Shown in pieces: positions 1 through 10,405 of a stretch of 64,000 nt of DNA (position 1 is its first letter; every line of letters begins with the position of its first letter). Position numbers and translations under genes: made by a program. The DNA is from an uncultured bacterium (GTDB lineage: Bacteria > Verrucomicrobiota > Kiritimatiellia > CAIKKV01 > CALHGX01). The notes under the pieces were generated by a model. The model was not told the DNA's origin, made no database searches, and worked only from the letters and a program-made list of their open reading frames with translations. The DNA is taken from assembly GCA_938031185.1 (NCBI GenBank), contig CALHGX010000047.1, forward strand, positions 18,748 through 82,747, read 5' to 3'.

Positions 1-165
1 TGCCAATCCCATCAGCATGCCGATGACGAGACAGCCGAGCGCGTTGACGACAAGGGTTCCAACGGGAAAGGACGTGGATATCCATCGTTGCACAAGGCCG
101 GAAAGGGCGTAACGGGATAGGGCGCCAAGGGAACCGCCCAGGGCGATCAGAATTAACTTGGGCAT
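1..165 (-). CDS. crcB: Fluoride channel CrcB/FluC, N-terminal part (runs off window edge)
   Basis: Reverse strand reads MPKLILIALGGSLGALSRYALSGLVQRWISTSFPVGTLVVNALGCLVIGMLMGL, with the CrcB GGxxGAxxRY and GTxxVNxxG motifs. Confidence 0.93.
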   Translation of the reverse strand, partial: MPKLILIALGGSLGALSRYALSGLVQRWISTSFPVGTLVVNALGCLVIGMLMGLA

Positions 166-182
166 AATGCCTCCCATATTAT

Positions 183-236
183 CCTGCAGGAGTCATCAGC
201 CCTCGGAGGCGGTTGTCGGCAGACTCCATTGCCCGC
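183..236 (-). ncRNA. Fluoride riboswitch (crcB motif) in the crcB 5' leader
   Basis: Minus-strand sequence GGGCAATGGAGTCTGCCGACAACCGCCTCCGAGGGCTGATGACTCCTGCAGG contains the crcB-motif core (GGC-AATGGAGTC-TGCC, AACCGC, GCTGATGACTCCT). GAGTC/GACTC and GGCA/TGCC pair. It lies directly upstream of crcB. Confidence 0.88.
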
Positions 237-368
237 TGACGGTCCCCTTAATGCCAGATTGCGGCCGACAGGTCAATGATTACCTTAAACTCATGGTCAA
301 GCAGTCTTGGACATTCCGGCTGGAACTTGGCAGTATACCTGGCATTTGCGGAAAGGACCGCGTGGCGG

Positions 369-1073
369 ATGGACAATAAGGACATGCCGGCGATCAAGAT
401 ACTCCCGTCGCTGTTGGCGGCGGACATGGGCCACTTGGCCCGGGAAGCCCGCCGGGCAGAAGAGGCGGGCGGGGATGCATTGCATATTGACATCATGGAT
501 GCGCATTTCGTTCCGAATTTGAGCATGGGCCCCGACGTGGTTGCCATGGCGAGACGTGCGGTTCGCCTTCCCTTGAGCGTACACCTGATGATGACCAATC
601 CTGAACGCTACCTGGAACGTTTTATCGCCGCGGGGGCCGACATTCTGTTGATTCACATTGAAATCAAGGCGGACGTGGCGGACTGCTTGCGCCGCATCCG
701 GAAACTGGGAGCGCGCCCCGGCATCACACTCAATCCTGAGACCCATGCCTCGGCGCTTGACGACGTGCTGAACGAGGCCGAAGAAGTGCTCTGCATGAGC
801 GTACACCCAGGCTATGGGGGGCAGGTCTTTATGCCTGAGACCCTCGACAAGATCGCCGCGCTTCGTCGCGCCGCACGGCAACACGGCCGTCCCGCGCTCG
901 ATATATCCGTGGATGGCGGCATCAATCTGGATACCGCGGCTGCAGCAGCGGCCGCCGGCGCGAACGTCTTCATCGCCGGCACATCCCTCTATGGGGTAGG
1001 GGATATGAAGGCGGCCATTGCCGCCATGCGTGACCGGGCGGCGGCCGCTTGGTCCCTGTCGTCGAACCTCTGA
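369..1073 (+). CDS. rpe: Ribulose-phosphate 3-epimerase
   Basis: ILPSLLAADMGHL, HIDIMDAHFVPNLSMGPDVV, HLMMTNPERY, MSVHPGYGGQVFMPETLDKI and VDGGIN motifs; start could also be 384. Confidence 0.95.
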   Translation: MDNKDMPAIKILPSLLAADMGHLAREARRAEEAGGDALHIDIMDAHFVPNLSMGPDVVAMARRAVRLPLSVHLMMTNPERYLERFIAAGADILLIHIEIKADVADCLRRIRKLGARPGITLNPETHASALDDVLNEAEEVLCMSVHPGYGGQVFMPETLDKIAALRRAARQHGRPALDISVDGGINLDTAAAAAAAGANVFIAGTSLYGVGDMKAAIAAMRDRAAAAWSLSSNL

Positions 1074-1089
1074 ACGCCCGAGAACATTC

Positions 1090-2892
<1,803 letters not shown>

Positions 2893-2904
2893 TCGGAGCG
2901 CCTG

Positions 2905-3987
2905 ATGAAATGGTGGCAGCGGCGGCAACTTCGTAAGGCGGCAGAGGAACTTCTTCATCATGCCGGGCATGTGCGCGCCATGCGGGAGGACGTCGCGACG
3001 GCGGCGGACCTTGCGGCCCTGAAGGATGCCGTGGCGACGCTGCGGGCGGCGTTGCGCGCCAGGGACGACGAAGCGCTGCTCCGGGCTTCCGAGGCCACGG
3101 AAAAGGCGGTTGCGCGAATCGCCCCGCCCAAAGCGCGCGGGTTCCTTAAGGATCACGTCGAGGTGATCGTGGTCGCCCTTGCAATCGCCATGGGAGTACG
3201 CGCCTATTTCCTGCAGCCCTTCAAGATTCCCACCGGCTCCATGCAGCCGACGCTCTATGGGATCCACTATGAGCCCACGGCCGGCCCTGACTGGACTGAT
3301 CTTTGGCCCGTCAATCTCCTGCGATGGGCGGTGACCGGATCATGGTATTGTGAATACAAGGCCCAGTGCCCCGGCCGGCTGCGCGGCCCTTTGGCTGAAA
3401 GCGAAGGCATGCACTTCTACGATATCGGCGGCCGGCCCCATCCGATCCCGCGCGACCTTCCTTTGCTCGTCCGGCAGGGAGAAGAGGTGCTTCCGGGGCA
3501 AATGCTCGCCCGCGGCCGCCGCTTTTCAGGGGACCATCTCTTCGTGACGAAGTGGACATGGAACTTCCGTCGGCCACGTCGCGGGGAGGTGATGGTTTTC
3601 TCGACCGATGGCATCCCGGCTCTTCAAGCCAAGCGGACGCACTACATCAAGAGAATGGTCGGCTTGCCGACGGAAGAGGTCGCAATAGATCCTCCGCATC
3701 TGATCATTGACGGCTTGCCGGTGCATGCCCCATGGACCATTACGCGAATTGCTGATCAACTCCCTGGGTACGAGGCCGGTTACGTGCCGGGCGGTCCCTC
3801 GGCGCAGTACCTGGCCAAACGCGGAGACCGTCTACGGCTCAAGGAGACAGAGTATGCGGGCTTCGGCGACAATACCCGCAATAGCTTCGATAGCCGGTAC
3901 TGGGGCCCAATCCCGCAAGCGAGTTTGGTAGGGCCCGGAAGCTTCGTTTACTGGCCGATATCCCGCCGCTGGGGCCCAATCTGGTAG
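2905..3987 (+). CDS. lepB: Signal peptidase I
   Basis: ALAIAMGVRAYFLQPFKIPTGSMQPTL (catalytic Ser), YIKRMVGLPTE (catalytic Lys), GDNTRNSFDSRYWGPI box; directly follows lepA. Confidence 0.93.
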   Translation: MKWWQRRQLRKAAEELLHHAGHVRAMREDVATAADLAALKDAVATLRAALRARDDEALLRASEATEKAVARIAPPKARGFLKDHVEVIVVALAIAMGVRAYFLQPFKIPTGSMQPTLYGIHYEPTAGPDWTDLWPVNLLRWAVTGSWYCEYKAQCPGRLRGPLAESEGMHFYDIGGRPHPIPRDLPLLVRQGEEVLPGQMLARGRRFSGDHLFVTKWTWNFRRPRRGEVMVFSTDGIPALQAKRTHYIKRMVGLPTEEVAIDPPHLIIDGLPVHAPWTITRIADQLPGYEAGYVPGGPSAQYLAKRGDRLRLKETEYAGFGDNTRNSFDSRYWGPIPQASLVGPGSFVYWPISRRWGPIW

Positions 3988-4217
3988 CCCCGTGAATTCA
4001 TGAACGCCTTTCTATCAACCACGAACGCCTAGTTGTCAACAATGTCGCATAATCTATCTTATGTCTACTCCTTGGCCTTTGTGTGGCAACTATTGGCGCT
4101 TCGCTCTGTTAATAACGCCAGCGCGACATCCACGCGAACTACGGCTACCGCGCCCGGCCCCCGTGCACCATAACAGCTGCACCGGTCAATGATTCGTCCG
4201 GTCCGGACTACCGCGGC

Positions 4218-5669
4218 TCACATCTTCGAGCGGATCGCCACGAAGTATAGAACCAACATGACGGCCGTGACGTACAACGCCGTGTTGTCGCGACGCCGGC
4301 CGGGAAGAATGATCCGCAGAAACGCGGCCGATACGAAACCAAGAGCAATGCCGTCCGAAATGGAGTAGGTCAGCGGGATGCCGGCCATCACCAGAAATGC
4401 GGGCACGGCTTCCGTCGGATCATCCCATTCTATTCTGGCGGCGTTTCGCATCATCATCACACCAACAATGATCAGCACGGGAGCAGTGATCGGCGCATAT
4501 CCTCCCGCCATGCGAACGACCGGCGCAAAAAAGAGCGCGAGCAAAAACAGCAGGCCTGTGACCACGTTCGCCATACCGGTGCGGGCGCCCTGCGCCACAC
4601 CGGCGGCGCTTTCGATGTAGCTCGTCACCGTGCTCGTGCCCATAGCCGCGCCGGCCACCGTCGCTGCGGCATCTACAACAAGCACGCGCTCCGCCCGAGG
4701 AATTCGGTTGTGCTGGATAAAACCTCCTTGTTCGCACACACCAACCAAGGTGCCGATCGTGTCAAACACATCCATGAACACAAACAGCACAATGAATGGG
4801 ATCATCGGCGCTGTCAGTGCGGCCCACACATCTGCCTTCAGCCGGGTTGGCGCCATCGAGGGTGGGCGCGAGAAGACGGATTGGGCGGGAGCGAACCGCT
4901 GAAACAACACGGCTTCACGCGAGAAGCCGGGCCATCCGCCCCACCCTGCCGGCAACCATTCTCCAATCCAACGCAATCCAAGGGCACATACCGTCGCCGC
5001 CACGATGCCCCACACCAATGCCCCTCGTACCCCACGAGCCCAGCAGGCTGCCGCTACAGCCAAACCTGCGCAGAACACCGCCAGGTCCGCGCCGGCCAGA
5101 TGCGTGTTCAGCTTCACGGCCGTCCCGGGATCCTTGACGATCAATCCCGCGTTTTGCAGACCGATGAAAGCAATGAACAGACCAATCCCGCATGCGATCG
5201 CGTTCTTGAGGCTGGGACTGATCGCATCAAGCATTTGTTCGCGAACACCGGAAAGCGAAAGGGCGACGAAGATCACTCCGGATATGACCATCACACCCAG
5301 CGCCGTTTCCCATGCAGAAACAATGCCGGATCGTACAGCCGGCAATGCAGCGGCAGCGGGAATCAACGCAAAAACGAAAACGAAATTCTCCCCCATGCCC
5401 GGCGCCAGGGCGATGGGGTAGCGTGCATACAATCCCATGAACAGCGTGGCGCCCGCCGCGGCAAGACATGTGGCCGTCATCACGGCCCCGAACTCCAGAC
5501 CAGTCTCCATCCCCAAAAAAGCTCCGGACAAAACCGCGGGCTGGACAAACACGATGTACGCCATGGCGAGAAAAGTCGTCAAACCGCCAAGTATCTCCCC
5601 TCGCCACGTCGCGCCAAGGGTTTGGAACTCGAAATACTCCTCGCACCACTTCGTCCATCTCGCCCGCAT
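4218..5669 (-). CDS. NCS2-family (AzgA/PbuG-like) purine permease
   Basis: FLAMAYIVFVQPAVLSG, APGMGENFVF, ACGIGLFIAFIGLQNAGLI, DVFDTIGTLVGV, DAAATVAGAAMGTSTVTSYIESAAGVAQGARTG. Confidence 0.93.
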   Translation of the reverse strand: MRARWTKWCEEYFEFQTLGATWRGEILGGLTTFLAMAYIVFVQPAVLSGAFLGMETGLEFGAVMTATCLAAAGATLFMGLYARYPIALAPGMGENFVFVFALIPAAAALPAVRSGIVSAWETALGVMVISGVIFVALSLSGVREQMLDAISPSLKNAIACGIGLFIAFIGLQNAGLIVKDPGTAVKLNTHLAGADLAVFCAGLAVAAACWARGVRGALVWGIVAATVCALGLRWIGEWLPAGWGGWPGFSREAVLFQRFAPAQSVFSRPPSMAPTRLKADVWAALTAPMIPFIVLFVFMDVFDTIGTLVGVCEQGGFIQHNRIPRAERVLVVDAAATVAGAAMGTSTVTSYIESAAGVAQGARTGMANVVTGLLFLLALFFAPVVRMAGGYAPITAPVLIIVGVMMMRNAARIEWDDPTEAVPAFLVMAGIPLTYSISDGIALGFVSAAFLRIILPGRRRDNTALYVTAVMLVLYFVAIRSKM

Positions 5670-5686
5670 GGGTCCCCACTCCCTTT

Positions 5687-6583
5687 TTAACGGACCTCGT
5701 AAATCAACTTGAGCGGCGTCCCGTCCCGCTCGATTTCCAGCACGAAAGCGCTGAGGTTGTTGCGGACGAACTCGTTGATGAAGTATTCGGCGCGCCGCCG
5801 GCTGCTCATAGGCATCGAATTGACCTTGCGTACAATGTCGCCTTGGCGAAGTCCGACTTCATCAAAAAAGGCCTTTTCCCCTTCGACGCCAAGAACATAG
5901 CCCGTGATGCGGCGGTCATCATCGTATAACGGCTTGAGCGAATCAAAAACGGCGGCCAGTCGGTCCGGGGCGTCAAATAGTTCCTCATAATACTGCAGAA
6001 GCGCCTCGCGGTCGCACGTCCAACGGTATTCGTCCACCTGCTTGGAAAACCGTCCGGGGACGCGCGCCCCTGCGGCTAACGTTGTTTCCCCGCCAGCCGT
6101 TCGGGGCTCCGGGACGCGGCCGCTTTGGAACCGCAATGCGATTTCCTCGAGATGATCCTGCCGCCGCAGCCAGACCCGCTCCGGTTCGATCCGCTCCACT
6201 ATCGCGTCGCCCAGGACATCGCCCGGGGAAACAATATGATGGGCCCGCGAGGCCAGGTCATCCAGAACGGCCCTGCGAAGGCTCCCCCCAGCCTCGTCCT
6301 CGACGTTGAACGTGCCCGCAAGGCGGTACCGGACGTCCCTCTGCACTGAAGCTTGTTCGATTCCGCCCGTCGCGGACGCCCAGCGCAAAGGCGACCATAT
6401 CACGCCAGTGAGAGCGTTGTTATCCGTCCCGTGTTCCTCAGCGGATGTTGAATGGGGCGGCGGCTTACCCGCGAACCAGCGGCGCATATCACGAGCCCAA
6501 ACCAGCGCCAACAGGACCGTCCAAGCCGTCAATAAGACCCCGCCGAACCAGACCAGTTTTCTCCAAGGGAAGGCAGAAGCCAT
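5687..6583 (-). CDS. Type II secretion GspC-like protein with C-terminal PDZ-like domain
   Basis: N-terminal TM, GspC-HR-like segment (RLAGTFN...RAVLDD...VSPGDVLGDAIVERIEPERVWLRR) and PDZ-like end (GYVLGVEGEKAFFDEVGLRQGDIVRKVNSMPM). ORF track start at 6625 reads into rnpB, so ATG at 6583 is preferred. Confidence 0.72.
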   Translation of the reverse strand: MASAFPWRKLVWFGGVLLTAWTVLLALVWARDMRRWFAGKPPPHSTSAEEHGTDNNALTGVIWSPLRWASATGGIEQASVQRDVRYRLAGTFNVEDEAGGSLRRAVLDDLASRAHHIVSPGDVLGDAIVERIEPERVWLRRQDHLEEIALRFQSGRVPEPRTAGGETTLAAGARVPGRFSKQVDEYRWTCDREALLQYYEELFDAPDRLAAVFDSLKPLYDDDRRITGYVLGVEGEKAFFDEVGLRQGDIVRKVNSMPMSSRRRAEYFINEFVRNNLSAFVLEIERDGTPLKLIYEVR

Positions 6584-6958
6584 AAGCCGGATTCTGTTGT
6601 CCCGCGCGAACGCGGTATCGGTCATTTATCTGCGCGATCCACCCGAAACCGGACCCGCTCTCGCGGGCTTGAAGTGGGCCACCTCGCCGGTTTCCTATTC
6701 GATCTTGCTCCGGATGGGGCTTGCCTCGCGGCCGGCTCTTTCGATCCGGCCCGGTGGTCTCTTACACCGCCTTTTCACCCTTGCCACGCCATCGCTCCAT
6801 CAGAAGCGGCGACGGGCGGTTTGTTTCTGTGGCGCTATCCGTCCCTTTCGCTTAATCGAAAGGCCTCCCCGTTTGCACAGGGACATCCTGCCCTTTGGAG
6901 TCCGGACTTTCCTCCCCGGCCATCAGCGCCGGAGCGACCGCCCGCTCCTGCCTTCCCA
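6567..6958 (-). ncRNA. rnpB: RNase P RNA (bacterial type A)
   Basis: Minus strand carries GAGGAAAGTCCGGACTCC, GGGCAG, AGAAACAAACCGCC, GGTAAGGGTGAAA-like (CAAGGGTGAAAAGGCGGTGTAAGAG), CCATCCGGAGCAAG and ACAGAATCCGGCTTAT; P1 closes by GGGAAGGCAG/CTGCCTTCCC. Confidence 0.96.
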
Positions 6959-7011
6959 GCGCCCATTATAGAACCCCGGCCGGCCAAAGCGAAACAATAA
7001 GAAAACACCTG

Positions 7012-7752
7012 TCAAGCCAGCATGCGGCCGCAAAACTCGCAGGTCACAATCGCCTGGTGGCGGCGCGCCTCATGGCAGATGTATGGCGGCAATTTCATGT
7101 GGCAACCCGTGCAGGTCCCGTTCTCTATGGGCACCAACGCTCGGTCTCGCCGGTTCGCCATGATGCGCTCGTAGTTCCTCAGCCAGGCCGGATCCACTTC
7201 AGCGGCCAGCCGGGCACGCTCCGCCTTGACCCGGTCCAGCTCCGCCTGTAGCGCCACCCCTCGCTGATCTATTCCATCCACTTCAGCCTGGACGGACTCT
7301 TCTTCCGCGCGCAACTGCTGCTCACGCTCCCGCACCTTCTGCTGCAGGCTATCGACCTCCTCCATTGCCATCAACACGCGCTCCTCATCGGCCGCAATGT
7401 CGCGCTCGACAGCCCGGATCTCTTCCTCCATCGCCCGAAATTCCCGGTTGGTCTTGAGCTGCATCTGCTGCTCGCGCAACTTGCGGATCTTGTCGCGGCG
7501 CGTCTCGATCTCGACTTCCACCTTCTTGATGTCGGCTTGTTTGTGCTGAACGGCGCTCTTGGCCTGAGCCAACGCCTGACGGTGCCCTTCCAGTCGCGCC
7601 TCGATTTCGGCTTTGCGCTTCGGCAGGTCGCGCTGCTCGCGCTCGAACTTCATGATACGGACGTCGTGATCCTGCACGAGAAACAACTGCTCGATTGTCG
7701 CGACTACCGCATCCACCGAATCGCCCCTTTCTATCGCAAACGACCTGGGCAT
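7012..7752 (-). CDS. Coiled-coil protein with C-terminal C4-type zinc ribbon (zf-RING_7/DUF164-like)
   Basis: Long coiled coil then CTGCHMKLPPYICHEARRHQAIVTCEFCGRML; located next to rnpB. Confidence 0.88.
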   Translation of the reverse strand: MPRSFAIERGDSVDAVVATIEQLFLVQDHDVRIMKFEREQRDLPKRKAEIEARLEGHRQALAQAKSAVQHKQADIKKVEVEIETRRDKIRKLREQQMQLKTNREFRAMEEEIRAVERDIAADEERVLMAMEEVDSLQQKVREREQQLRAEEESVQAEVDGIDQRGVALQAELDRVKAERARLAAEVDPAWLRNYERIMANRRDRALVPIENGTCTGCHMKLPPYICHEARRHQAIVTCEFCGRMLA

Positions 7753-7821
7753 TCTTACACCGCCGTCGCCTTACCGTCAAGGCAATGCCGAATCGGTGAG
7801 GGGCAGCGCAGGCCAGCCGGG

Positions 7822-8700
7822 TTACGCTGGCGCTGCGGCGGGCGGCGACGGCGGCAAGTCGCGCAACTGGGGATAGCGCAGGGCCAGGGCGGGGGGACAC
7901 GAGACAGCGTAACCGGTGAGCATGGATTTGAGCTGCAGCGCATTGACAACTTCCTTGCCCTGGTAGTGATTGTTGGCAACGATGGTAAGGGTGGCCGAGA
8001 CACTGGCAATTCGGTTCGCGCGCTCACGCAGATCTTTCAGTTCGTCGGCGCTATAGAGGTAGTTATATGTTTCGTCCCGCCCGGCTTTTCGATCGAACCA
8101 CGCGCGGGCATTGCGGCCGTGAAGCCGAAAGTACGCGTGCCGGCCCACGCCCGTGACGTCCAGGGTGAAGGCCTCGCCGGACGCCGGATAATCGAGCTGT
8201 GCCACACCGACGCCAAGGCCGTTCAAATAGGCCAGCGCTTCGGGCGCCTGCCAGGATGCGTGACGCAATTCCAGCGTGAGGCTGGTCAGCGGCGTCAATC
8301 GTTCCGCCAGCCGCGCGATCAGGGTTCGCGATACAGTTTCATCACGAAAATCGTAACGGAACTGCGCCAGAAAGTGGTGGAGCTTTCCGGCTTCCAGCAA
8401 CGGACGAAACCCTTCAGCAATGGCGGCGGCTGTTTTTTCGTCCCAGCGGCCCTCATGCGTGATATCCCGTGGGAGTTTCGCCGTGAAAAAGAATTCGGGC
8501 CGATCCAGTGTGACTTCAAGCCATCGGGCGCTATGGCGGGCCGTCGGCACCGCATAGAAGCTGCTGTTCACCTCCACCATGTCCACATAGCGCGAGAGAA
8601 ACCGCAGGCGGTCCCCCACCCCGCCGGCATAGACGTAGCCCTCCCAGTCGGGATAGGACCAGCCGGCCACTCCCACAGCAATCGGACACGGATGGGCCAT
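7822..8700 (-). CDS. DUF72 (YecE-like) TIM-barrel protein
   Basis: VGVAGWSYPDWEGYVY, YVDMVEVNSSFYAVPTARHSARW, FFTAKLPRDITH, YFRLHGRNARAWFD, NNHYQGKEVVNALQLKSML. Confidence 0.92.
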   Translation of the reverse strand: MAHPCPIAVGVAGWSYPDWEGYVYAGGVGDRLRFLSRYVDMVEVNSSFYAVPTARHSARWLEVTLDRPEFFFTAKLPRDITHEGRWDEKTAAAIAEGFRPLLEAGKLHHFLAQFRYDFRDETVSRTLIARLAERLTPLTSLTLELRHASWQAPEALAYLNGLGVGVAQLDYPASGEAFTLDVTGVGRHAYFRLHGRNARAWFDRKAGRDETYNYLYSADELKDLRERANRIASVSATLTIVANNHYQGKEVVNALQLKSMLTGYAVSCPPALALRYPQLRDLPPSPPAAAPA

Positions 8701-8742
8701 CAGCGAATTCCACAAGCACGTCGTTCCGATGCGGCTCGCAGG

Positions 8743-10047
8743 TTATACGCAAACGTTCCACCGCGGAAGCCCCAATCGTCGGCGGGATGTTTCCCCCTCG
8801 AGAATGGTTTCTCGGCGGGCTGGAACGGCATCCCGCGCCACCGGCGCTTTTTTGCGCAGATCCAACACGGCCGCCGAATGGAGCGTCTGGCGTCCATACT
8901 GCGCGTTCACGGCGTCCACGGCCGCCGTCAAACGGCGCATCTTTTCAATGCGCACTCGATCCTCGAACAGATCCCCCTGCTCCATGGCGTCATCTTCCAT
9001 GCGTCCCAACATGACGAGTGTGGCACGATAGAGCACGCCCGAATGGAATGCTTGATCAAAGAGCTCGGCGATAATCGGCAGCGCCTCCAAGGTGGAGGCG
9101 GTGGAGCGGCTCAACACTGCCTCCGCCCCGTCATGGCGAAAGTCCTGGCGACGCAACATGATGCCGACGGCGCCGGGGCGCAAACGAAAGCGGCGCGCGC
9201 GGGCCAAAACCGCTTCCACGTTCTGAACCAGTTGGGCGTATATGCGATCCCGATCGGCCGAAGGTGGCAGGACGGTTTTGGACTTGATCATCGTGGCCGG
9301 AAGCGCTGGAGAGCCGGAAGAGATTTCATGCACCGCTTGCCCGCGCAACTCGCGCCAAATATCACGCCCTATCTTGCCCAATACGCGGCCGGCCCAGGCT
9401 TCCGACCGGGCGGTAAAATCACCCGCCGTGCGCAAACCGAATTTTTTCAACAGTTCCACCGTATTGGGGCCGAACCCCCACACCTTCTCCAAGGGAACGG
9501 TTTCAAGCAATTCGTGCAGATGCCGCCCCTCGCAAACCGTAAAACCACGCGGTTTGCGCAGCTTGGAGCATATCTTCGCCACGCTTTTCGTTGGCGCCAG
9601 CCCCACGGATACCGTCAGGCCCAGGTCCCGCGCCACCTCTTCCTGCATCCGCCGGGCAATTTCTACGTAGGAAGCCCGAAAATGCCGTCGCAACCCCGTA
9701 AGGTCCGCAAATCCTTCGTCTATGGAATATTCCTCAACCATCGGGGTAAAGCGCCGCAGGATGTTGAAAAGCCGACACGAGTACAGCCCATAGGTTTCAT
9801 AATCGCTGGGCAGCACAACGAGCTGCGGACAACGGCGGCGAGCTTCAAATAGAGGCATGCCACGGGCGATGCCCAGCGCCTTCGCTTCATAGCTGGCGCA
9901 GGCGATAATGCCCCGCTCCAAGCCGGTGACCACCGGTCGCCCCAGCAGCTCAGGCTTCAGCGCCTGCTCCACGGAGGTAAAAAAAGCGTCTCCATCCAAA
10001 TGCACAATCGCACGCGGAAAGGCGGCCAGCATAAACGGCGTACCCAT
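8743..10047 (-). CDS. dinB: Y-family DNA polymerase IV
   Basis: IVHLDGDAFFTSVEQAL, GIIACASYEAKALGIARGMPL, EEYSIDEGFADLTG, SVGLAPTKSVAKICSKLRKP; start trimmed from the ORF track start. Confidence 0.95.
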   Translation of the reverse strand: MGTPFMLAAFPRAIVHLDGDAFFTSVEQALKPELLGRPVVTGLERGIIACASYEAKALGIARGMPLFEARRRCPQLVVLPSDYETYGLYSCRLFNILRRFTPMVEEYSIDEGFADLTGLRRHFRASYVEIARRMQEEVARDLGLTVSVGLAPTKSVAKICSKLRKPRGFTVCEGRHLHELLETVPLEKVWGFGPNTVELLKKFGLRTAGDFTARSEAWAGRVLGKIGRDIWRELRGQAVHEISSGSPALPATMIKSKTVLPPSADRDRIYAQLVQNVEAVLARARRFRLRPGAVGIMLRRQDFRHDGAEAVLSRSTASTLEALPIIAELFDQAFHSGVLYRATLVMLGRMEDDAMEQGDLFEDRVRIEKMRRLTAAVDAVNAQYGRQTLHSAAVLDLRKKAPVARDAVPARRETILEGETSRRRLGLPRWNVCV

Positions 10048-10081
10048 TTCATTGACTCCCAACAGCCAAAAACATGATGAA

Positions 10082-10093
10082 GAACTATAGTTC
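10082..10093. promoter_or_regulatory. Candidate SOS box (LexA-type palindrome GAAC-TATA-GTTC)
   Basis: Perfect 12-bp palindrome GAACTATAGTTC, matching the GAAC-N4-GTTC form, 35 bp upstream of the dinB ATG and 54 bp from a divergent ORF. Confidence 0.55.
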
Positions 10094-10146
10094 TCTTGTA
10101 AAGAAAAAACTCGTTTTGCTCTCCCCCAAGGTGTAGAAATTAGGTC

Positions 10147-10401
10147 GTGAACCGCACGACAAAAGCAGCCTGCCTGCGCCACGGATGGATGGCGGCAACG
10201 ATCATGTTCTGTGCGACCGGATGTAAACCGGTAGATGCCCCCACGCCCCGCCCTTCGGCCGCTGAAGCCGTGGTTTCCAATGTCGCCGATGTCCTCACCC
10301 AGCGTCAGGCGGTTCAGGCCGGACAACGCGCCAAGGAAACGATTCGCCGCGTCTCTCAAGAGCACAGCGCGGATTTGCAGGAAGCCATGGAAGGCCGCTG
10401 A
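10147..10401 (+). CDS. Small putative lipoprotein, unknown function
   Basis: GTG-started ORF MNRTTKAACLRHGWMAATIMFCATGCKPVDAP with lipobox-like FCATGC; divergent from dinB. Confidence 0.5.
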   Translation: MNRTTKAACLRHGWMAATIMFCATGCKPVDAPTPRPSAAEAVVSNVADVLTQRQAVQAGQRAKETIRRVSQEHSADLQEAMEGR

Positions 10402-10405
10402 GCCG

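Noticed and set aside
4710-5690. 326-aa plus-strand ORF antisense to the purine permease
   Set aside because: Low-complexity composition typical of GC-rich antisense frames; the opposite strand encodes a clear NCS2 permease.
6583-6625. N-terminal extension MTDTAFARDNRIRL of the GspC-like ORF
   Set aside because: These codons are the conserved 3' part of RNase P RNA, so the extension is very unlikely to be protein coding.
7537-9852. 771-aa plus-strand ORF
   Set aside because: Antisense to the zinc-ribbon, DUF72 and dinB genes; no recognisable domain, GC-rich shadow ORF.
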